Assembly: GCF_900163645.1 (NCBI RefSeq)
Contig: NZ_FUKM01000057.1
Coordinates: 529,226-593,225 of the forward strand
DNA from: Halomonas citrativorans
GTDB lineage: Bacteria > Pseudomonadota > Gammaproteobacteria > Pseudomonadales > Halomonadaceae
Length of the DNA: 64,000 bases
Reading direction: 5' to 3'
Below the pieces are notes generated by a model that saw nothing but the letters and a program-made list of their open reading frames with translations, was not told the origin of the DNA and did not search any database. Position 1 is the first letter of the stretch. Each line of letters opens with the position of its first letter. The translations under genes were made by a program, and so were the position numbers. Below are positions 9,183 to 18,641 of this stretch, in pieces.

Positions 9183-10403
9183 ATGCCCTCTCATACAGGT
9201 AGCGTTGGCTCAAGATTGTTACTGAGCGCAGGCGTCATCGCGCTGATGACAAATGTAGCCCAGGCCCAAAGTGATAAGGAACCCATGGCGAACAGTAAAT
9301 CAGAGAGCGCCGTCGAACAATCGACGTTCGGCCAGTTGCCGGACGGCCGTGAGGTGCAAAGCTACCGGCTAACGAACGCCAATGGCGTTGAGCTTCAGGT
9401 CATTAATTACGGGGGCACAATCGTATCCCTGAAAGTACCTGACGTAGACGGAAACATTGACGATATTGCGCTGGGTTTTGAATCGCTGGATGGTTATCTG
9501 TCTGACACTTACCAGCAAGCTAATCCCTACTTTGGTGCACTCATCGGCCGCTACGGCAACCGTATCGCCGAAGGTCAGTTTGCGCTGGAGGGTGAAACCT
9601 ACTCGTTAGCCACCAATGATGGTGATAACCACCTGCACGGCGGCGAGCAAGGGTTTGATCGTGTGCTCTGGCAGGCCGAGCCTTTTGAAAATGATAAAGG
9701 GACGGGGCTGGTGCTGAGCTATGTCAGTGAGGATGGCGAAGAGGGCTATCCTGGAGAACTGACGGTTGAAGTGACGTACACCCTTACCGATCAAAATGAA
9801 CTGATTGTCGATTACCAGGCCGAGACCGACAAGGCAACGCCCGTCAATCTTACCCAGCACAGTTACTTCAACCTTAAGGGTGAGGGGAACGACTCCATCC
9901 TTGATCATCAGCTTATGCTCAATGCCGATGCTTTTACCCCGGTGAGTGAATCATTGATTCCGACGGGTGAGCTGCAGCCTGTTGAAGGCACGCCGTTCGA
10001 TTTCACCCAGGCCACGTCGATTGGCGAGCGTATTGAGCAAGACAACGATCAACTGCGCTTTGGGCAGGGCTACGACCATAACTTTGTGCTTAACCGAGAT
10101 AACGCCGAGCAAGGCGATCTGGTGATGGCCGCCAGGGTGTGGGAGCCACAAAGTGGACGGCTGCTGGAAATTAAAACCACTGAGCCTGGTATTCAATTTT
10201 ATTCGGGGAATTTTTTGGCCGGTGATTTAACGGGCAAAAGTGGCAATGCCTATCCACAGCGCTCTGGCTTTGCACTGGAAACGCAGCACTTTCCCGATTC
10301 GCCTAATCAGGACGCCTTTCCCAGCACGGTTCTACAGCCAGGAGAGACCTACCGTTCACGCACCATCTTCCGCTTCTCTGCCCAGGACGATATGGGCGTC
10401 TAG
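9183..10403 (+). CDS. galM: Aldose 1-epimerase (mutarotase), exported
   Basis: This 406-residue protein interconverts alpha and beta anomers of aldoses. A signal peptide (about 1-28, ending AQAQ) indicates a periplasmic location, unlike the cytoplasmic E. coli enzyme. Family motifs include HLHGGEQGFDRVLW (about 149-162) with an active-site His, NLTQHSYFNL, and the C-terminal LETQHFPDSPNQ segment with conserved residues. AGGAGG lies just before the ATG. It opens the operon that continues with araFGH 75 bases on, so it probably supplies the sugar anomer preferred by the AraF binding protein. Confidence 0.9.
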   Translation: MPSHTGSVGSRLLLSAGVIALMTNVAQAQSDKEPMANSKSESAVEQSTFGQLPDGREVQSYRLTNANGVELQVINYGGTIVSLKVPDVDGNIDDIALGFESLDGYLSDTYQQANPYFGALIGRYGNRIAEGQFALEGETYSLATNDGDNHLHGGEQGFDRVLWQAEPFENDKGTGLVLSYVSEDGEEGYPGELTVEVTYTLTDQNELIVDYQAETDKATPVNLTQHSYFNLKGEGNDSILDHQLMLNADAFTPVSESLIPTGELQPVEGTPFDFTQATSIGERIEQDNDQLRFGQGYDHNFVLNRDNAEQGDLVMAARVWEPQSGRLLEIKTTEPGIQFYSGNFLAGDLTGKSGNAYPQRSGFALETQHFPDSPNQDAFPSTVLQPGETYRSRTIFRFSAQDDMGV

Positions 10404-10478
10404 CCATGTGCCTGACGAGCAGCAGACGGTGATTGCAGCAATAACATCAATAATAATTGGAATATCAGGAGCACAACA

Positions 10479-11471
10479 ATGAGCATCGTAACCACGTTTA
10501 CGCGCCTGGCGCTGGGTAGCGCCGTCATGCTGGCCTCGCTAGGTTCTGTGCAGGCACAGGACGACGTGAAGATTGGCTTTATCGTCAAAAAGCCGGAACA
10601 AGCCTGGTTTATTAACGAACAGCGCGCCGCTACAGAGGCGGGCGAGGAACTCGGATTCCAGGTTGTTCGTCTGGGCGGTGAAGATGGTCAAGAGGTGCTT
10701 AGCGCGATTGATAACCTTTACTCACAAGGCGCTCAAGGGTTTGTCATTTGCCCGCCAGATGTACGTCTTGGGCCTGCGATCATGAATCGCGCCGAACAGT
10801 ACGGCATGAAAGTGGTTACCGTCGATGACCAGTTTGTTAACGCCAGTGGTGAGCCTATGGAAGGCGTACCGCATCTAGGTATGTCCGGCACCAAAATTGG
10901 TCAGCAGGTCGGTGAGGCAATTGCCGCCGAAATGGAAGCCCGTGGCTGGGATGTTGAGAACGTAGGTGCGTTGCGTATTACCAATAACGAGCTACCGACT
11001 GCCGTTGAGCGTACGGATGGAGCGACCCAAGCGCTGCTTGCTTCTGGCTTCCCCGAAGAGAACATCTTCGATGCGCCTCAACAAAGTACGGATACGAGCG
11101 GCGCATTTTCCGCTGCGTCACCGGTGCTGTCTCAGCGCGGTGATTATGAGCACTGGGTAATCTACGCGCTGAATGAAGAGAGTGTGCTGGGTGGCGTTAG
11201 GGCGACCGAACAGTACGGCTTGGCTGCTGAGGATGTCATTGGAGTGGGCATCAATGGTTCAGGCGCGGCATTTGCTGAGTTTTCCCGCGACAATCCCACT
11301 GGCTTCCACGGCACCGTTGCGGTGAGTTCTACCATGCACGGTCGACAAACGGCTGAAGACCTTTACCGCTGGATCAGCGAAGACCAGGAGCCTCAGGCGA
11401 TTACAGAAACGTCTGGTACGTTAATGACGCGTGATAACTGGGAAGAAGTGCGCGATGCGCTCGGTCTGTAA
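10479..11471 (+). CDS. araF: L-arabinose ABC transporter, periplasmic binding protein
   Basis: This 330-residue periplasmic protein captures arabinose and delivers it to AraGH. A signal peptide (about 1-26, ending VQAQD) is followed by a type I sugar-binding fold. Segments such as GFVICPPDVRLG, KVVTVDDQFVNA and VLGGVRATEQYGL correspond closely to E. coli AraF. It is followed within 41 bases by araG and then araH. The ATG is preceded by a CAGGAG ribosome site. Galactose binding is also possible for this family. Confidence 0.93.
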   Translation: MSIVTTFTRLALGSAVMLASLGSVQAQDDVKIGFIVKKPEQAWFINEQRAATEAGEELGFQVVRLGGEDGQEVLSAIDNLYSQGAQGFVICPPDVRLGPAIMNRAEQYGMKVVTVDDQFVNASGEPMEGVPHLGMSGTKIGQQVGEAIAAEMEARGWDVENVGALRITNNELPTAVERTDGATQALLASGFPEENIFDAPQQSTDTSGAFSAASPVLSQRGDYEHWVIYALNEESVLGGVRATEQYGLAAEDVIGVGINGSGAAFAEFSRDNPTGFHGTVAVSSTMHGRQTAEDLYRWISEDQEPQAITETSGTLMTRDNWEEVRDALGL

Positions 11472-11512
11472 CTGACTTTTTTGTGACGGGCTATTTGGTG
11501 GAGTGCTCACGT

Positions 11513-13006
11513 ATGTCTGATCCATATCTTCGCTTTGACAATATCAGTGTTGTATTCCCTGGGGTGCGCGCGCTGGATGGGGTGAGTTTTTCTGCTCATA
11601 CCGGTCAGGTGCATGCGCTGATGGGCGAAAACGGCGCGGGTAAGTCGACGCTGCTGAAAGTGCTTAGCGGGGTGAACCGCGCTGCAGAGGGGGCTCTCTG
11701 GATCGATGGGCAGCGCCACGTGTTCAGCAACGCCCGTGAAGCATTGCGCGAAGGGATCGCCATTATCTACCAGGAGCTAACGCTCTCGCCCAATATGTCG
11801 GTCGCTGAAAACCTGCTGCTGGGCCAGCTGCCTACGCGTCAGGGGTTTGTGAACCGGCGAAAGATGCGGGAAAGGGCGCTGGCGATTCTGGCTGACCTTG
11901 GCGAGGGTGACATTCATCCCTCGACCAAGGTGCGTGATCTCTCTATCGGCCAGCAGCAGATGATTGAGATTGGCCGTGCATTGCTGCGTGATGCCCGCGT
12001 TATCGCTTTCGATGAACCTACCAGTAGCCTTTCCATTCAGGAAATCCGTCAGCTTAAACGCATCGTCAAACGCCTGCGTGACGAGGGGCGGGTGGTGCTC
12101 TACGTGACCCATCGCATGGAAGAAGTGTTTGAGATGTGCGATGCGGTCACTATCTTTCGCGACGGCCAGCATATTCGTACCCACGAAGATATGTCGCAGC
12201 TGACGCATGATCTATTGGTTAGCGAGATGGTAGGGCGGGACATCGATGACGTATACGGCTATCGCGCCCGCGAGCACGGCGATGTGGTGCTGTCTGTTGA
12301 CGAGATTCAAGGGCGCGGCCTGAATGCGCCGGTTAGCTTCTCCGTGAAGCGTGGCGAGGTATTCGGCTTGTTTGGCCTGGTAGGCGCCGGTCGCAGTGAG
12401 CTATTGCGGCTGGTATGCGGGGTGGAAGCGCCTAAAGCGGGTAGCGTGACGTTCCAGGGCGAATCGCGACGCTTTAAAAGCCCCGCAGAGGCGATTCGCG
12501 CCGGTATCGCCATGTGCCCAGAGGATCGTAAATCTCAAGGGATTTTCCCAGTAGCGAGCGTTGCCGACAATCTCAATATCAGCTGCCGGCGGTTTTTTAA
12601 GCGCTGGGGCGTTTTCCGTCACCCTGGCCGCGAACGACGCAATGCTGAAGCCTATATTCAGCAGCTTAGCGTTAAAACCCCTAGCTATCGGGCACCGATA
12701 GGCAAGCTATCCGGGGGCAATCAGCAAAAGGTAATTTTGGCCCGCTGGCTCGCGGAAGAGATCGACCTTTTCGTGATGGACGAGCCCACGCGCGGGATTG
12801 ATGTGGGCGCGCGTAGAGACATTTATAGCCTGCTTTACGACTTGGCCGAGCAGGGGAAAAGCATTGTCGTGATTTCCAGCGACCTTGCCGAAGTTAGCTC
12901 CATCTGTGACCGCATCGCAGTGATGCGCGACGGTGAGCTGGTCGACGTGGTGCCAAGAGACGCCGCCACGCCCGAACGACTATTAGGCCTGGCACTACCC
13001 GCCTAA
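11513..13006 (+). CDS. araG: L-arabinose ABC transporter, ATP-binding protein
   Basis: This protein of about 497 residues has two fused ABC ATPase domains, as in all monosaccharide (CUT2) importers. Domain 1 has Walker A GENGAGKST, signature LSIGQQQ and Walker B IAFDEPTS. Domain 2 has the usual degenerate Walker A (GLVGAGRSE), signature LSGGNQQ and Walker B FVMDEPTRG. A GTG at 11483 would add ten residues, but the ATG at 11513 follows a GGTGGAG ribosome site and matches the AraG start MSDPYLRF. It energises uptake through AraH and is cotranscribed with araF and araH. Confidence 0.93.
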   Translation: MSDPYLRFDNISVVFPGVRALDGVSFSAHTGQVHALMGENGAGKSTLLKVLSGVNRAAEGALWIDGQRHVFSNAREALREGIAIIYQELTLSPNMSVAENLLLGQLPTRQGFVNRRKMRERALAILADLGEGDIHPSTKVRDLSIGQQQMIEIGRALLRDARVIAFDEPTSSLSIQEIRQLKRIVKRLRDEGRVVLYVTHRMEEVFEMCDAVTIFRDGQHIRTHEDMSQLTHDLLVSEMVGRDIDDVYGYRAREHGDVVLSVDEIQGRGLNAPVSFSVKRGEVFGLFGLVGAGRSELLRLVCGVEAPKAGSVTFQGESRRFKSPAEAIRAGIAMCPEDRKSQGIFPVASVADNLNISCRRFFKRWGVFRHPGRERRNAEAYIQQLSVKTPSYRAPIGKLSGGNQQKVILARWLAEEIDLFVMDEPTRGIDVGARRDIYSLLYDLAEQGKSIVVISSDLAEVSSICDRIAVMRDGELVDVVPRDAATPERLLGLALPA

Positions 13007-13040
13007 GCGGTACCCATTATCGAACACGTTCAGGACACCT

Positions 13041-14054
13041 GTGATGACATCGAACAAATTAACCCAGGAAGGTGTTGAGCCAACGCGCCCTGCGGGGCGC
13101 CAAGGGCTCATTAAACCACTGCGCACGCTGTTGGACACCTCTGGGCTGATCGCCGTTTTTATGCTGCTCTTTATCGCCCTGGCGGTGTTTATCCCCGACT
13201 TTCTTACCGGGCGAAACATGGTGGGGCTGCTGCTTTCGATCACCCTGATAGGCAGTCTGGCGACCACGATGATGCTGGTGTTGGCGCTGGGTGAGGTGGA
13301 TCTTTCGGTGGCCTCAATCGTGGCGTTTGCGGGGGTAGTGGCAGCTGTTGTGACCTCTAGCTCCGGTAGCGTTTTTATCGGCGTTATAGGTGGCATTGTT
13401 GCCGGGGGCGCGGTGGGGGCCTTTAACGGGTTTGTGATTGCCAGGTTTGGTATTAACTCGCTGATTGCCACGCTGGCGGCGATGGAGTTTGTACGCGGGC
13501 TGGCTTATATCACGTCGGGTGGCGACGCGGTGATGATTACCGTGCCGGGTTTCTTTGATCTGGGTAGCGCTTCATTTCTAGGCCTGACGCTGCCGGTGTG
13601 GACCATGTTGGCCTGCTTTGTCATCTTCGGTGTGGTGCTCAATATGACCGCCTTCGGACGCAATGTCCTTGCCACGGGTGGTAACTCGGAGGCCGCGTCG
13701 CTCGCGGGGGTCAATGTCCGCCGCCTCAAGATTATTGTCTTTGGTTTACAAGGCGTTGTTGCGGGCGTCGTGGGCGTGTTACTGGCCTCACGGATGGGCT
13801 TGGGCGACCCCAATACCTCCATGGGGCTAGAGCTTGCGGTGATTTCTGCCTGTGTACTGGGTGGGGTGGCGCTATCGGGCGGCGTTGCCACTATTACCGG
13901 CGTAGTTGTCGGCGTGCTGATCATGGGCTGTGTGCAGAACGCCATGGGGCTACTCAACGTACCAACGTTCTACCAGTACCTGGTACGTGGGGCAATTCTG
14001 CTGCTGGCGGTAATGTTTGACCGCTGGAAACAGACGCGACGCCAGCGCGCCTAA
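13041..14054 (+). CDS. araH: L-arabinose ABC transporter, permease
   Basis: This 337-residue inner-membrane permease forms the translocation pore with AraG. A short polar N-terminus (about 1-35) precedes eight to ten hydrophobic segments. The cytoplasmic coupling region near ATGGNSEAASLAGVNVRRLK is typical of RbsC/AraH-type permeases. It sits 34 bases after araG and before the arabonate dehydratase, so the importer and the catabolic enzyme are probably cotranscribed. Confidence 0.92.
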   Translation: MMTSNKLTQEGVEPTRPAGRQGLIKPLRTLLDTSGLIAVFMLLFIALAVFIPDFLTGRNMVGLLLSITLIGSLATTMMLVLALGEVDLSVASIVAFAGVVAAVVTSSSGSVFIGVIGGIVAGGAVGAFNGFVIARFGINSLIATLAAMEFVRGLAYITSGGDAVMITVPGFFDLGSASFLGLTLPVWTMLACFVIFGVVLNMTAFGRNVLATGGNSEAASLAGVNVRRLKIIVFGLQGVVAGVVGVLLASRMGLGDPNTSMGLELAVISACVLGGVALSGGVATITGVVVGVLIMGCVQNAMGLLNVPTFYQYLVRGAILLLAVMFDRWKQTRRQRA

Positions 14055-14110
14055 CGACACTTTTTCCTGTTTTGTTTCTATCTTTTACCGAATTGTACGG
14101 AGAGACGTCC

Positions 14111-15856
14111 ATGTCTGAACGAAAGCCGCCCCTACGCTCTGCCCAGTGGTTTGGAACCGCCGATAAAAACGGCTTTATGTACCGCAGCTGGATGAAAAAT
14201 CAGGGCATTCCCGACCATGAATTCCAGGGCAAGCCGATTATCGGGATCTGTAACACCTGGTCGGAACTAACGCCTTGCAACGCTCACTTTCGCAAGCTGG
14301 CGGAGCACGTAAAGCAAGGCATACTGGAAGCGGGCGGCTACCCGGTGGAATTCCCGGTCTTCTCCAGCGGTGAATCCAACCTCCGCCCGACCGCAATGTT
14401 TACTCGTAACCTTGCCAGCATGGATGTTGAAGAGGCGATTCGCGGCAACCCGATTGATGCGGTGGTGCTGCTGGTAGGTTGCGATAAAACGACCCCGGCG
14501 CTGTTAATGGGCGCGGCGAGTTGTGATATTCCCACCATCGTCGTGACCGGCGGGCCCATGCTTAACGGCAAGCACAAGGGCAAGGACATCGGTTCGGGTA
14601 CCGTGGTCTGGCAGCTTTCTGAGCAGGTCAAAGCGGGCGAGATTTCACTGCACGACTTTATGGCCGCTGAAGCGGGCATGTCGCGCTCAGCGGGCACCTG
14701 TAACACCATGGGCACCGCGTCCACCATGGCCTGCATGGCGGAGTCATTGGGCACCTCGTTACCCCACAATGCGGCAATTCCTGCGGTGGATTCGCGTCGT
14801 TATGTGCTCGCACACCTTTCCGGTAATCGCATTGTCGAGATGGTTAACGAAGACCTCAAACTCTCCAAAATTCTCACGAAAGAAGCGTTTGAGAATGCCA
14901 TTCGTACCAACGCAGCGATTGGCGGCTCCACCAACGCGGTGATCCACCTGAAAGCGATTGCCGGGCGCATGGGGGTAGACCTTAAGCTGGACGACTGGAG
15001 CCGGGTGGGGCGCGGTACGCCCACGGTGGTAGATTTACAGCCCTCCGGGCGTTATTTGATGGAAGAGTTCTACTACGCTGGCGGCCTGCCCGCCGTGCTA
15101 AAGCGCTTGGGGGACGCCGACCGCCTGCCCTTTAAAGACGCACTCACCGTTAACGGTAAAACCCTGTGGGAGAACGTCAAGGATGCCCCGCTGTATAACG
15201 ACGATGTTATTCGTCCGCTGGATAACCCGCTGACAGCGGATGGCGGTATCTGTGTGCTGCGCGGCAATCTTGCACCCAATGGCGCGGTGTTAAAACCCTC
15301 GGCAGCGACCGCCGAACTGATGCAACACCGTGGTCGTGCCGTCGTGTTTGAAGACTTCGACGATTATAAAGCGCGCATCAATGACCCGGACCTGGACGTT
15401 GAAGCCAACGATATCCTGGTGATGAAACACTGCGGGCCTCGCGGTTATCACGGCATGGCGGAAGTTGGCAATATGGGGCTGCCGCCCAAGGTCCTTGCTC
15501 AGGGCGTCACCGATATGGTGCGTATCTCTGATGCGCGCATGAGCGGGACCGCTTACGGCACCGTGGTGCTGCACGTGGCACCCGAAGCTGCTGCGGGTGG
15601 CCCCTTGGCCGCGGTGCGTAACGGCGACTGGATTGAATTGGACTGCGCCAGCGGCCGGCTGCACCTGGACGTCAGTGAAGAGGAGATTCAGGCACGCCTC
15701 GCCGCGTTTGATGCCACGGCGGCCTCGACCCTCATCGCAAGCCAAGGCGGCTATCGCCAGCTCTATATTGAGCGAGTGCTGCAAGCCGATGAAGGCTGTG
15801 ACTTTGACTTCCTGATCGGCTGTCGAGGCTCTGACGTGCCGCGTCATTCGCACTAG
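14111..15856 (+). CDS. L-arabonate dehydratase (IlvD/Edd family)
   Basis: This 581-residue iron-sulfur dehydratase would convert L-arabonate to L-2-keto-3-deoxyarabonate. Conserved Cys-containing motifs are present: ICNTWSELTPCN, VGCDKTTPALLMGAAS and SAGTCNTMGTASTMAC. The AAIGGSTNAVIHL and MSGTAYGT segments are also typical. The start follows a GGAGAG site; a longer in-frame reading from 14072 lacks one. Length and context separate it from dihydroxy-acid dehydratase, and sugar-acid members (arabonate, xylonate, galactonate) fit better. Its place between araFGH and GH51 points to arabonate. Confidence 0.9.
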   Translation: MSERKPPLRSAQWFGTADKNGFMYRSWMKNQGIPDHEFQGKPIIGICNTWSELTPCNAHFRKLAEHVKQGILEAGGYPVEFPVFSSGESNLRPTAMFTRNLASMDVEEAIRGNPIDAVVLLVGCDKTTPALLMGAASCDIPTIVVTGGPMLNGKHKGKDIGSGTVVWQLSEQVKAGEISLHDFMAAEAGMSRSAGTCNTMGTASTMACMAESLGTSLPHNAAIPAVDSRRYVLAHLSGNRIVEMVNEDLKLSKILTKEAFENAIRTNAAIGGSTNAVIHLKAIAGRMGVDLKLDDWSRVGRGTPTVVDLQPSGRYLMEEFYYAGGLPAVLKRLGDADRLPFKDALTVNGKTLWENVKDAPLYNDDVIRPLDNPLTADGGICVLRGNLAPNGAVLKPSAATAELMQHRGRAVVFEDFDDYKARINDPDLDVEANDILVMKHCGPRGYHGMAEVGNMGLPPKVLAQGVTDMVRISDARMSGTAYGTVVLHVAPEAAAGGPLAAVRNGDWIELDCASGRLHLDVSEEEIQARLAAFDATAASTLIASQGGYRQLYIERVLQADEGCDFDFLIGCRGSDVPRHSH

Positions 15857-15922
15857 CCCAGCCCCTGAGCTGATTAATAAATAATCAACTCCATCAAAAA
15901 AAACAACAGGAGAAATGTGTTT

Positions 15923-17449
15923 ATGCGCGTACGTGCATCGTTACACCGCGATTTCATCATTAGCCAGATTGATGATCGTCTCTATTCGGCGTTCATTGAG
16001 CATATGGGGCGAGCGATCTACTCCGGGATCTATGAGCCAGGGCATCCGCAAGCGGACCTTAATGGCTTCCGCAAGGATGTACTGGCACTGGTACGTGACC
16101 TTAACATTCCTGCTATTCGCTACCCTGGCGGCAACTTTGTGTCCGCCTATAACTGGGAAGATGGCATTGGCCCCAAGGAACAGCGTCCTGTAAGGCTGGA
16201 TCTCGCCTGGCGCTCAAAAGAGACCAATCAGGTGGGCATTAATGAGTTTGCCCAGTGGGCCGAGATGGCCGGCATTGAAATGATGCTTGCCGTCAATCTT
16301 GGTTCACGCAGCCTTGAAGATGCGCGCAATTTTGCCGAATACGCGATTCATCCCGAGGGCACCTACTGGTCAGACCTTCGCCGTAGCCATGGTGTTCAGG
16401 AACCCTATAACGTCAAGATGTGGTGCCTGGGTAACGAGATGGACGGCCCTTGGCAAATAGGCCAGAAGGAGGCCAAGGAGTATGGTCAACTGGCGAATCA
16501 AACGGCCAAAGCGCTCAAGGCACTCGATGGTAATATCGAGGCGATCGTATGCGGCTCCTCCAATGATCAAATGCCAACCTATCCTGACTGGGAGCGTGAA
16601 GTTCTCGAAGAGTGTTACGAGAATGTCGACTATATCTCGCTACATAAATACTTCGGTAATTCGAGCCGCGATACGCTGAATTACTTTGCCAAAATTGAGG
16701 AAACCGGTCGGTATATCCAGGCCATCGGTGGCGTGATCGATTTTGTGAAAGCCAAGAAGCGCGCCAAAAACGATGTCTATATCTGCTTTGATGAGTGGAA
16801 TGTCTGGTATCACCGCCGTGAAGAGGATTCCAAGCGTTGGCGTGAATGGAACTGGCCGGAAGCCCCCGAGCTACTTGAGGAAGATTATAACTTTGAGGAT
16901 GCACTGTTCGTTGCAGGGTTGATCAACGAATTTATCCGGCGCAGTGACCGCGTGCGAATTGCCTGTATTGCCCAACTGGTGAATGTCATCGCTCCTATTC
17001 GGGCCGAAAAAGGTGGCCCCGCCTGGCGTCAAACCATCTATTACCCCTACCAGTTTGCATCACTTTATGGCCGTGGCACGGCGCTTAACGTAGCGGTCGA
17101 TGGCCCTACCTACGACTGCAACGTGGCCAGCGATGTGAACTACCTGGATGCCGCAGCGGTGCATGATGAAAAGGCCGGCATGGTGACGCTGTTTCTGGTT
17201 AACCGTCATCTTGAGGAAGACGTTGACCTTGATATGACGCTAACCGGGTTTGCTAATGCACGTTTGGTTGAGCACAACGTCATGGCAGGGTTTGGCCTAC
17301 GTGATACCAATGGGGCGAATAACCCGGATGCCGTAGCACCGTGTAAGGGCTCCGGAATAGGTGTCGAAAATAGCCGTGTTAAGGGTAAATTGGCAGCGCT
17401 CTCTTATCACGTCATCCGCCTTGATGTGTCAACGGGAGCCAGCGCATGA
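15923..17449 (+). CDS. GH51 alpha-L-arabinofuranosidase
   Basis: This cytoplasmic glycoside hydrolase of about 508 residues releases terminal arabinofuranose from arabino-oligosaccharides by a retaining mechanism. A (beta/alpha)8 barrel carries the acid/base Glu at about 172 (GNEMDGPW) and the nucleophile Glu at about 291 (FDEWNVWYH). A C-terminal beta-sandwich follows (about 380-508). No signal peptide is present. The ATG follows an ACAGGAGA site; the GTG two codons earlier is less likely. Its stop overlaps the start of the ABC ATPase gene by four bases (ATGA), tying it to the oligosaccharide importer. Confidence 0.94.
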   Translation: MRVRASLHRDFIISQIDDRLYSAFIEHMGRAIYSGIYEPGHPQADLNGFRKDVLALVRDLNIPAIRYPGGNFVSAYNWEDGIGPKEQRPVRLDLAWRSKETNQVGINEFAQWAEMAGIEMMLAVNLGSRSLEDARNFAEYAIHPEGTYWSDLRRSHGVQEPYNVKMWCLGNEMDGPWQIGQKEAKEYGQLANQTAKALKALDGNIEAIVCGSSNDQMPTYPDWEREVLEECYENVDYISLHKYFGNSSRDTLNYFAKIEETGRYIQAIGGVIDFVKAKKRAKNDVYICFDEWNVWYHRREEDSKRWREWNWPEAPELLEEDYNFEDALFVAGLINEFIRRSDRVRIACIAQLVNVIAPIRAEKGGPAWRQTIYYPYQFASLYGRGTALNVAVDGPTYDCNVASDVNYLDAAAVHDEKAGMVTLFLVNRHLEEDVDLDMTLTGFANARLVEHNVMAGFGLRDTNGANNPDAVAPCKGSGIGVENSRVKGKLAALSYHVIRLDVSTGASA

Positions 17450-18525
17450 CAGGGGTTACGCTATCATCTGTCGATAAAGTCTTTGGCTCGACCAACATTA
17501 TCGACAATGTGTCGATGGAGATTGCCAAGGGCGAGTTTGCGGTTTTTGTCGGCCCTTCGGGCTGCGGTAAGTCGACGCTGCTACGTATGATAGCGGGGCT
17601 TGAGGAAACCAGCGCAGGCACTGTCGAAATCGAAGGCCGAGATGTTACTCAGGTTGAGCCTGCTCAGCGAGAAGTAGCGATGGTTTTCCAATCCTATGCC
17701 TTGTATCCGCACTTGAGTGTGTTTGACAACATGGCGTTCAGTTTGCGGCTGGCCAAGACCCCCAAGCAGCAGATTACGGCCCAGGTCAATGAGGCAGCGC
17801 GCATCCTCAAAATCGAGGAGCAACTGGACAAAAAACCCTCCAAACTTTCGGGCGGGCAGCGCCAGCGAGTGGCGATTGGACGGGCCATTGTGCGTCAGCC
17901 CAAGGTGTTCCTGTTTGATGAGCCGCTTTCCAACCTGGATGCCGAGTTGCGCGTCCAAATGCGCCTTGAGCTTTCTCAGTTACACCGGCAGCTTGGCTCA
18001 ACCATGATTTATGTGACGCACGATCAGGTCGAGGCAATGACGCTAGCCGACAAGATATTTGTCCTGCGCGGGGGCGTCGTTCAGCAATCCGGCACGCCAT
18101 TGGAACTGTATGACAATCCCGCCAATCAGTTTGTCGCCGGATTTATTGGTTCGCCTGCAATGAACTTTCTGACGGCAACGGTTAGCGCTGTCACTCCCGA
18201 CGGCTTGGCAGCCATCATCGAAGGCAGTGAGGGTCAGACAATAGAAGCCCAACTGCAAAACAGTGCTCTTGAAATAGGCCAAACCGTGGTGTTGGGCATA
18301 CGTCCGGAGCATTTGCATATTCGCGAGGAAGGGTTTAGCTCCACGGTTGAGATGACCGAAAATCTTGGCGGCGTTGCCTACCTACACGCCCGCTTGGCAG
18401 ATGGGCAAAAAGTCGTGATTGAGCGCCGTGGCGAACGTCAGTCATATCAGTCCGAGCGTATTTCCACTTGGGCTGATGCCAAGCATGTGTTGGTCTTTGA
18501 CCAGGATGGCCAGCGTTTGCGCTAG
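17446..18525 (+). CDS. Oligosaccharide ABC importer ATPase (MalK/UgpC/MsmK type)
   Basis: This 359-residue ATPase energises a CUT1-type importer. It has Walker A GPSGCGKST (about 37-45), Q-loop VFQSYALYPH, signature LSGGQRQRVAIGRA, Walker B VFLFDEPLSNLD and the switch His in YVTHDQ. A C-terminal TOBE/OB-fold region (about 240-359) matches MalK-like proteins. It is translationally coupled to the GH51 gene and followed by the binding protein and two permeases. Some MsmK proteins serve several importers; here a matching binding protein and permeases lie beside it. Confidence 0.92.
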   Translation: MTGVTLSSVDKVFGSTNIIDNVSMEIAKGEFAVFVGPSGCGKSTLLRMIAGLEETSAGTVEIEGRDVTQVEPAQREVAMVFQSYALYPHLSVFDNMAFSLRLAKTPKQQITAQVNEAARILKIEEQLDKKPSKLSGGQRQRVAIGRAIVRQPKVFLFDEPLSNLDAELRVQMRLELSQLHRQLGSTMIYVTHDQVEAMTLADKIFVLRGGVVQQSGTPLELYDNPANQFVAGFIGSPAMNFLTATVSAVTPDGLAAIIEGSEGQTIEAQLQNSALEIGQTVVLGIRPEHLHIREEGFSSTVEMTENLGGVAYLHARLADGQKVVIERRGERQSYQSERISTWADAKHVLVFDQDGQRLR

Positions 18526-18579
18526 CGCAGGGGCATTAGCATGCAGAGTTTGAAAATAGCGCTGAAAGCTAAAACAAGA

Positions 18580-18608
18580 GCGAGCCATTAGCGCAAATTC
18601 TGGCTCGC
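18580..18608 (+). promoter_or_regulatory. Stem-loop before the binding-protein gene
   Basis: An 8-bp perfect stem (GCGAGCCA at 18580-18587 with TGGCTCGC at 18601-18608) closes a 13-base loop in the 116-base gap between the ATPase and binding-protein genes. There is no U-tract. It may stabilise or process the mRNA so that the binding protein is made in excess. Confidence 0.35.
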
Positions 18609-18641
18609 CAGATAAGCATTCGTCTTTAGGAGACAATAATA

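Noticed and set aside
11483..11512. Longer AraG start at GTG 11483
   Set aside because: The ATG at 11513 has the better ribosome site and matches the AraG family start.
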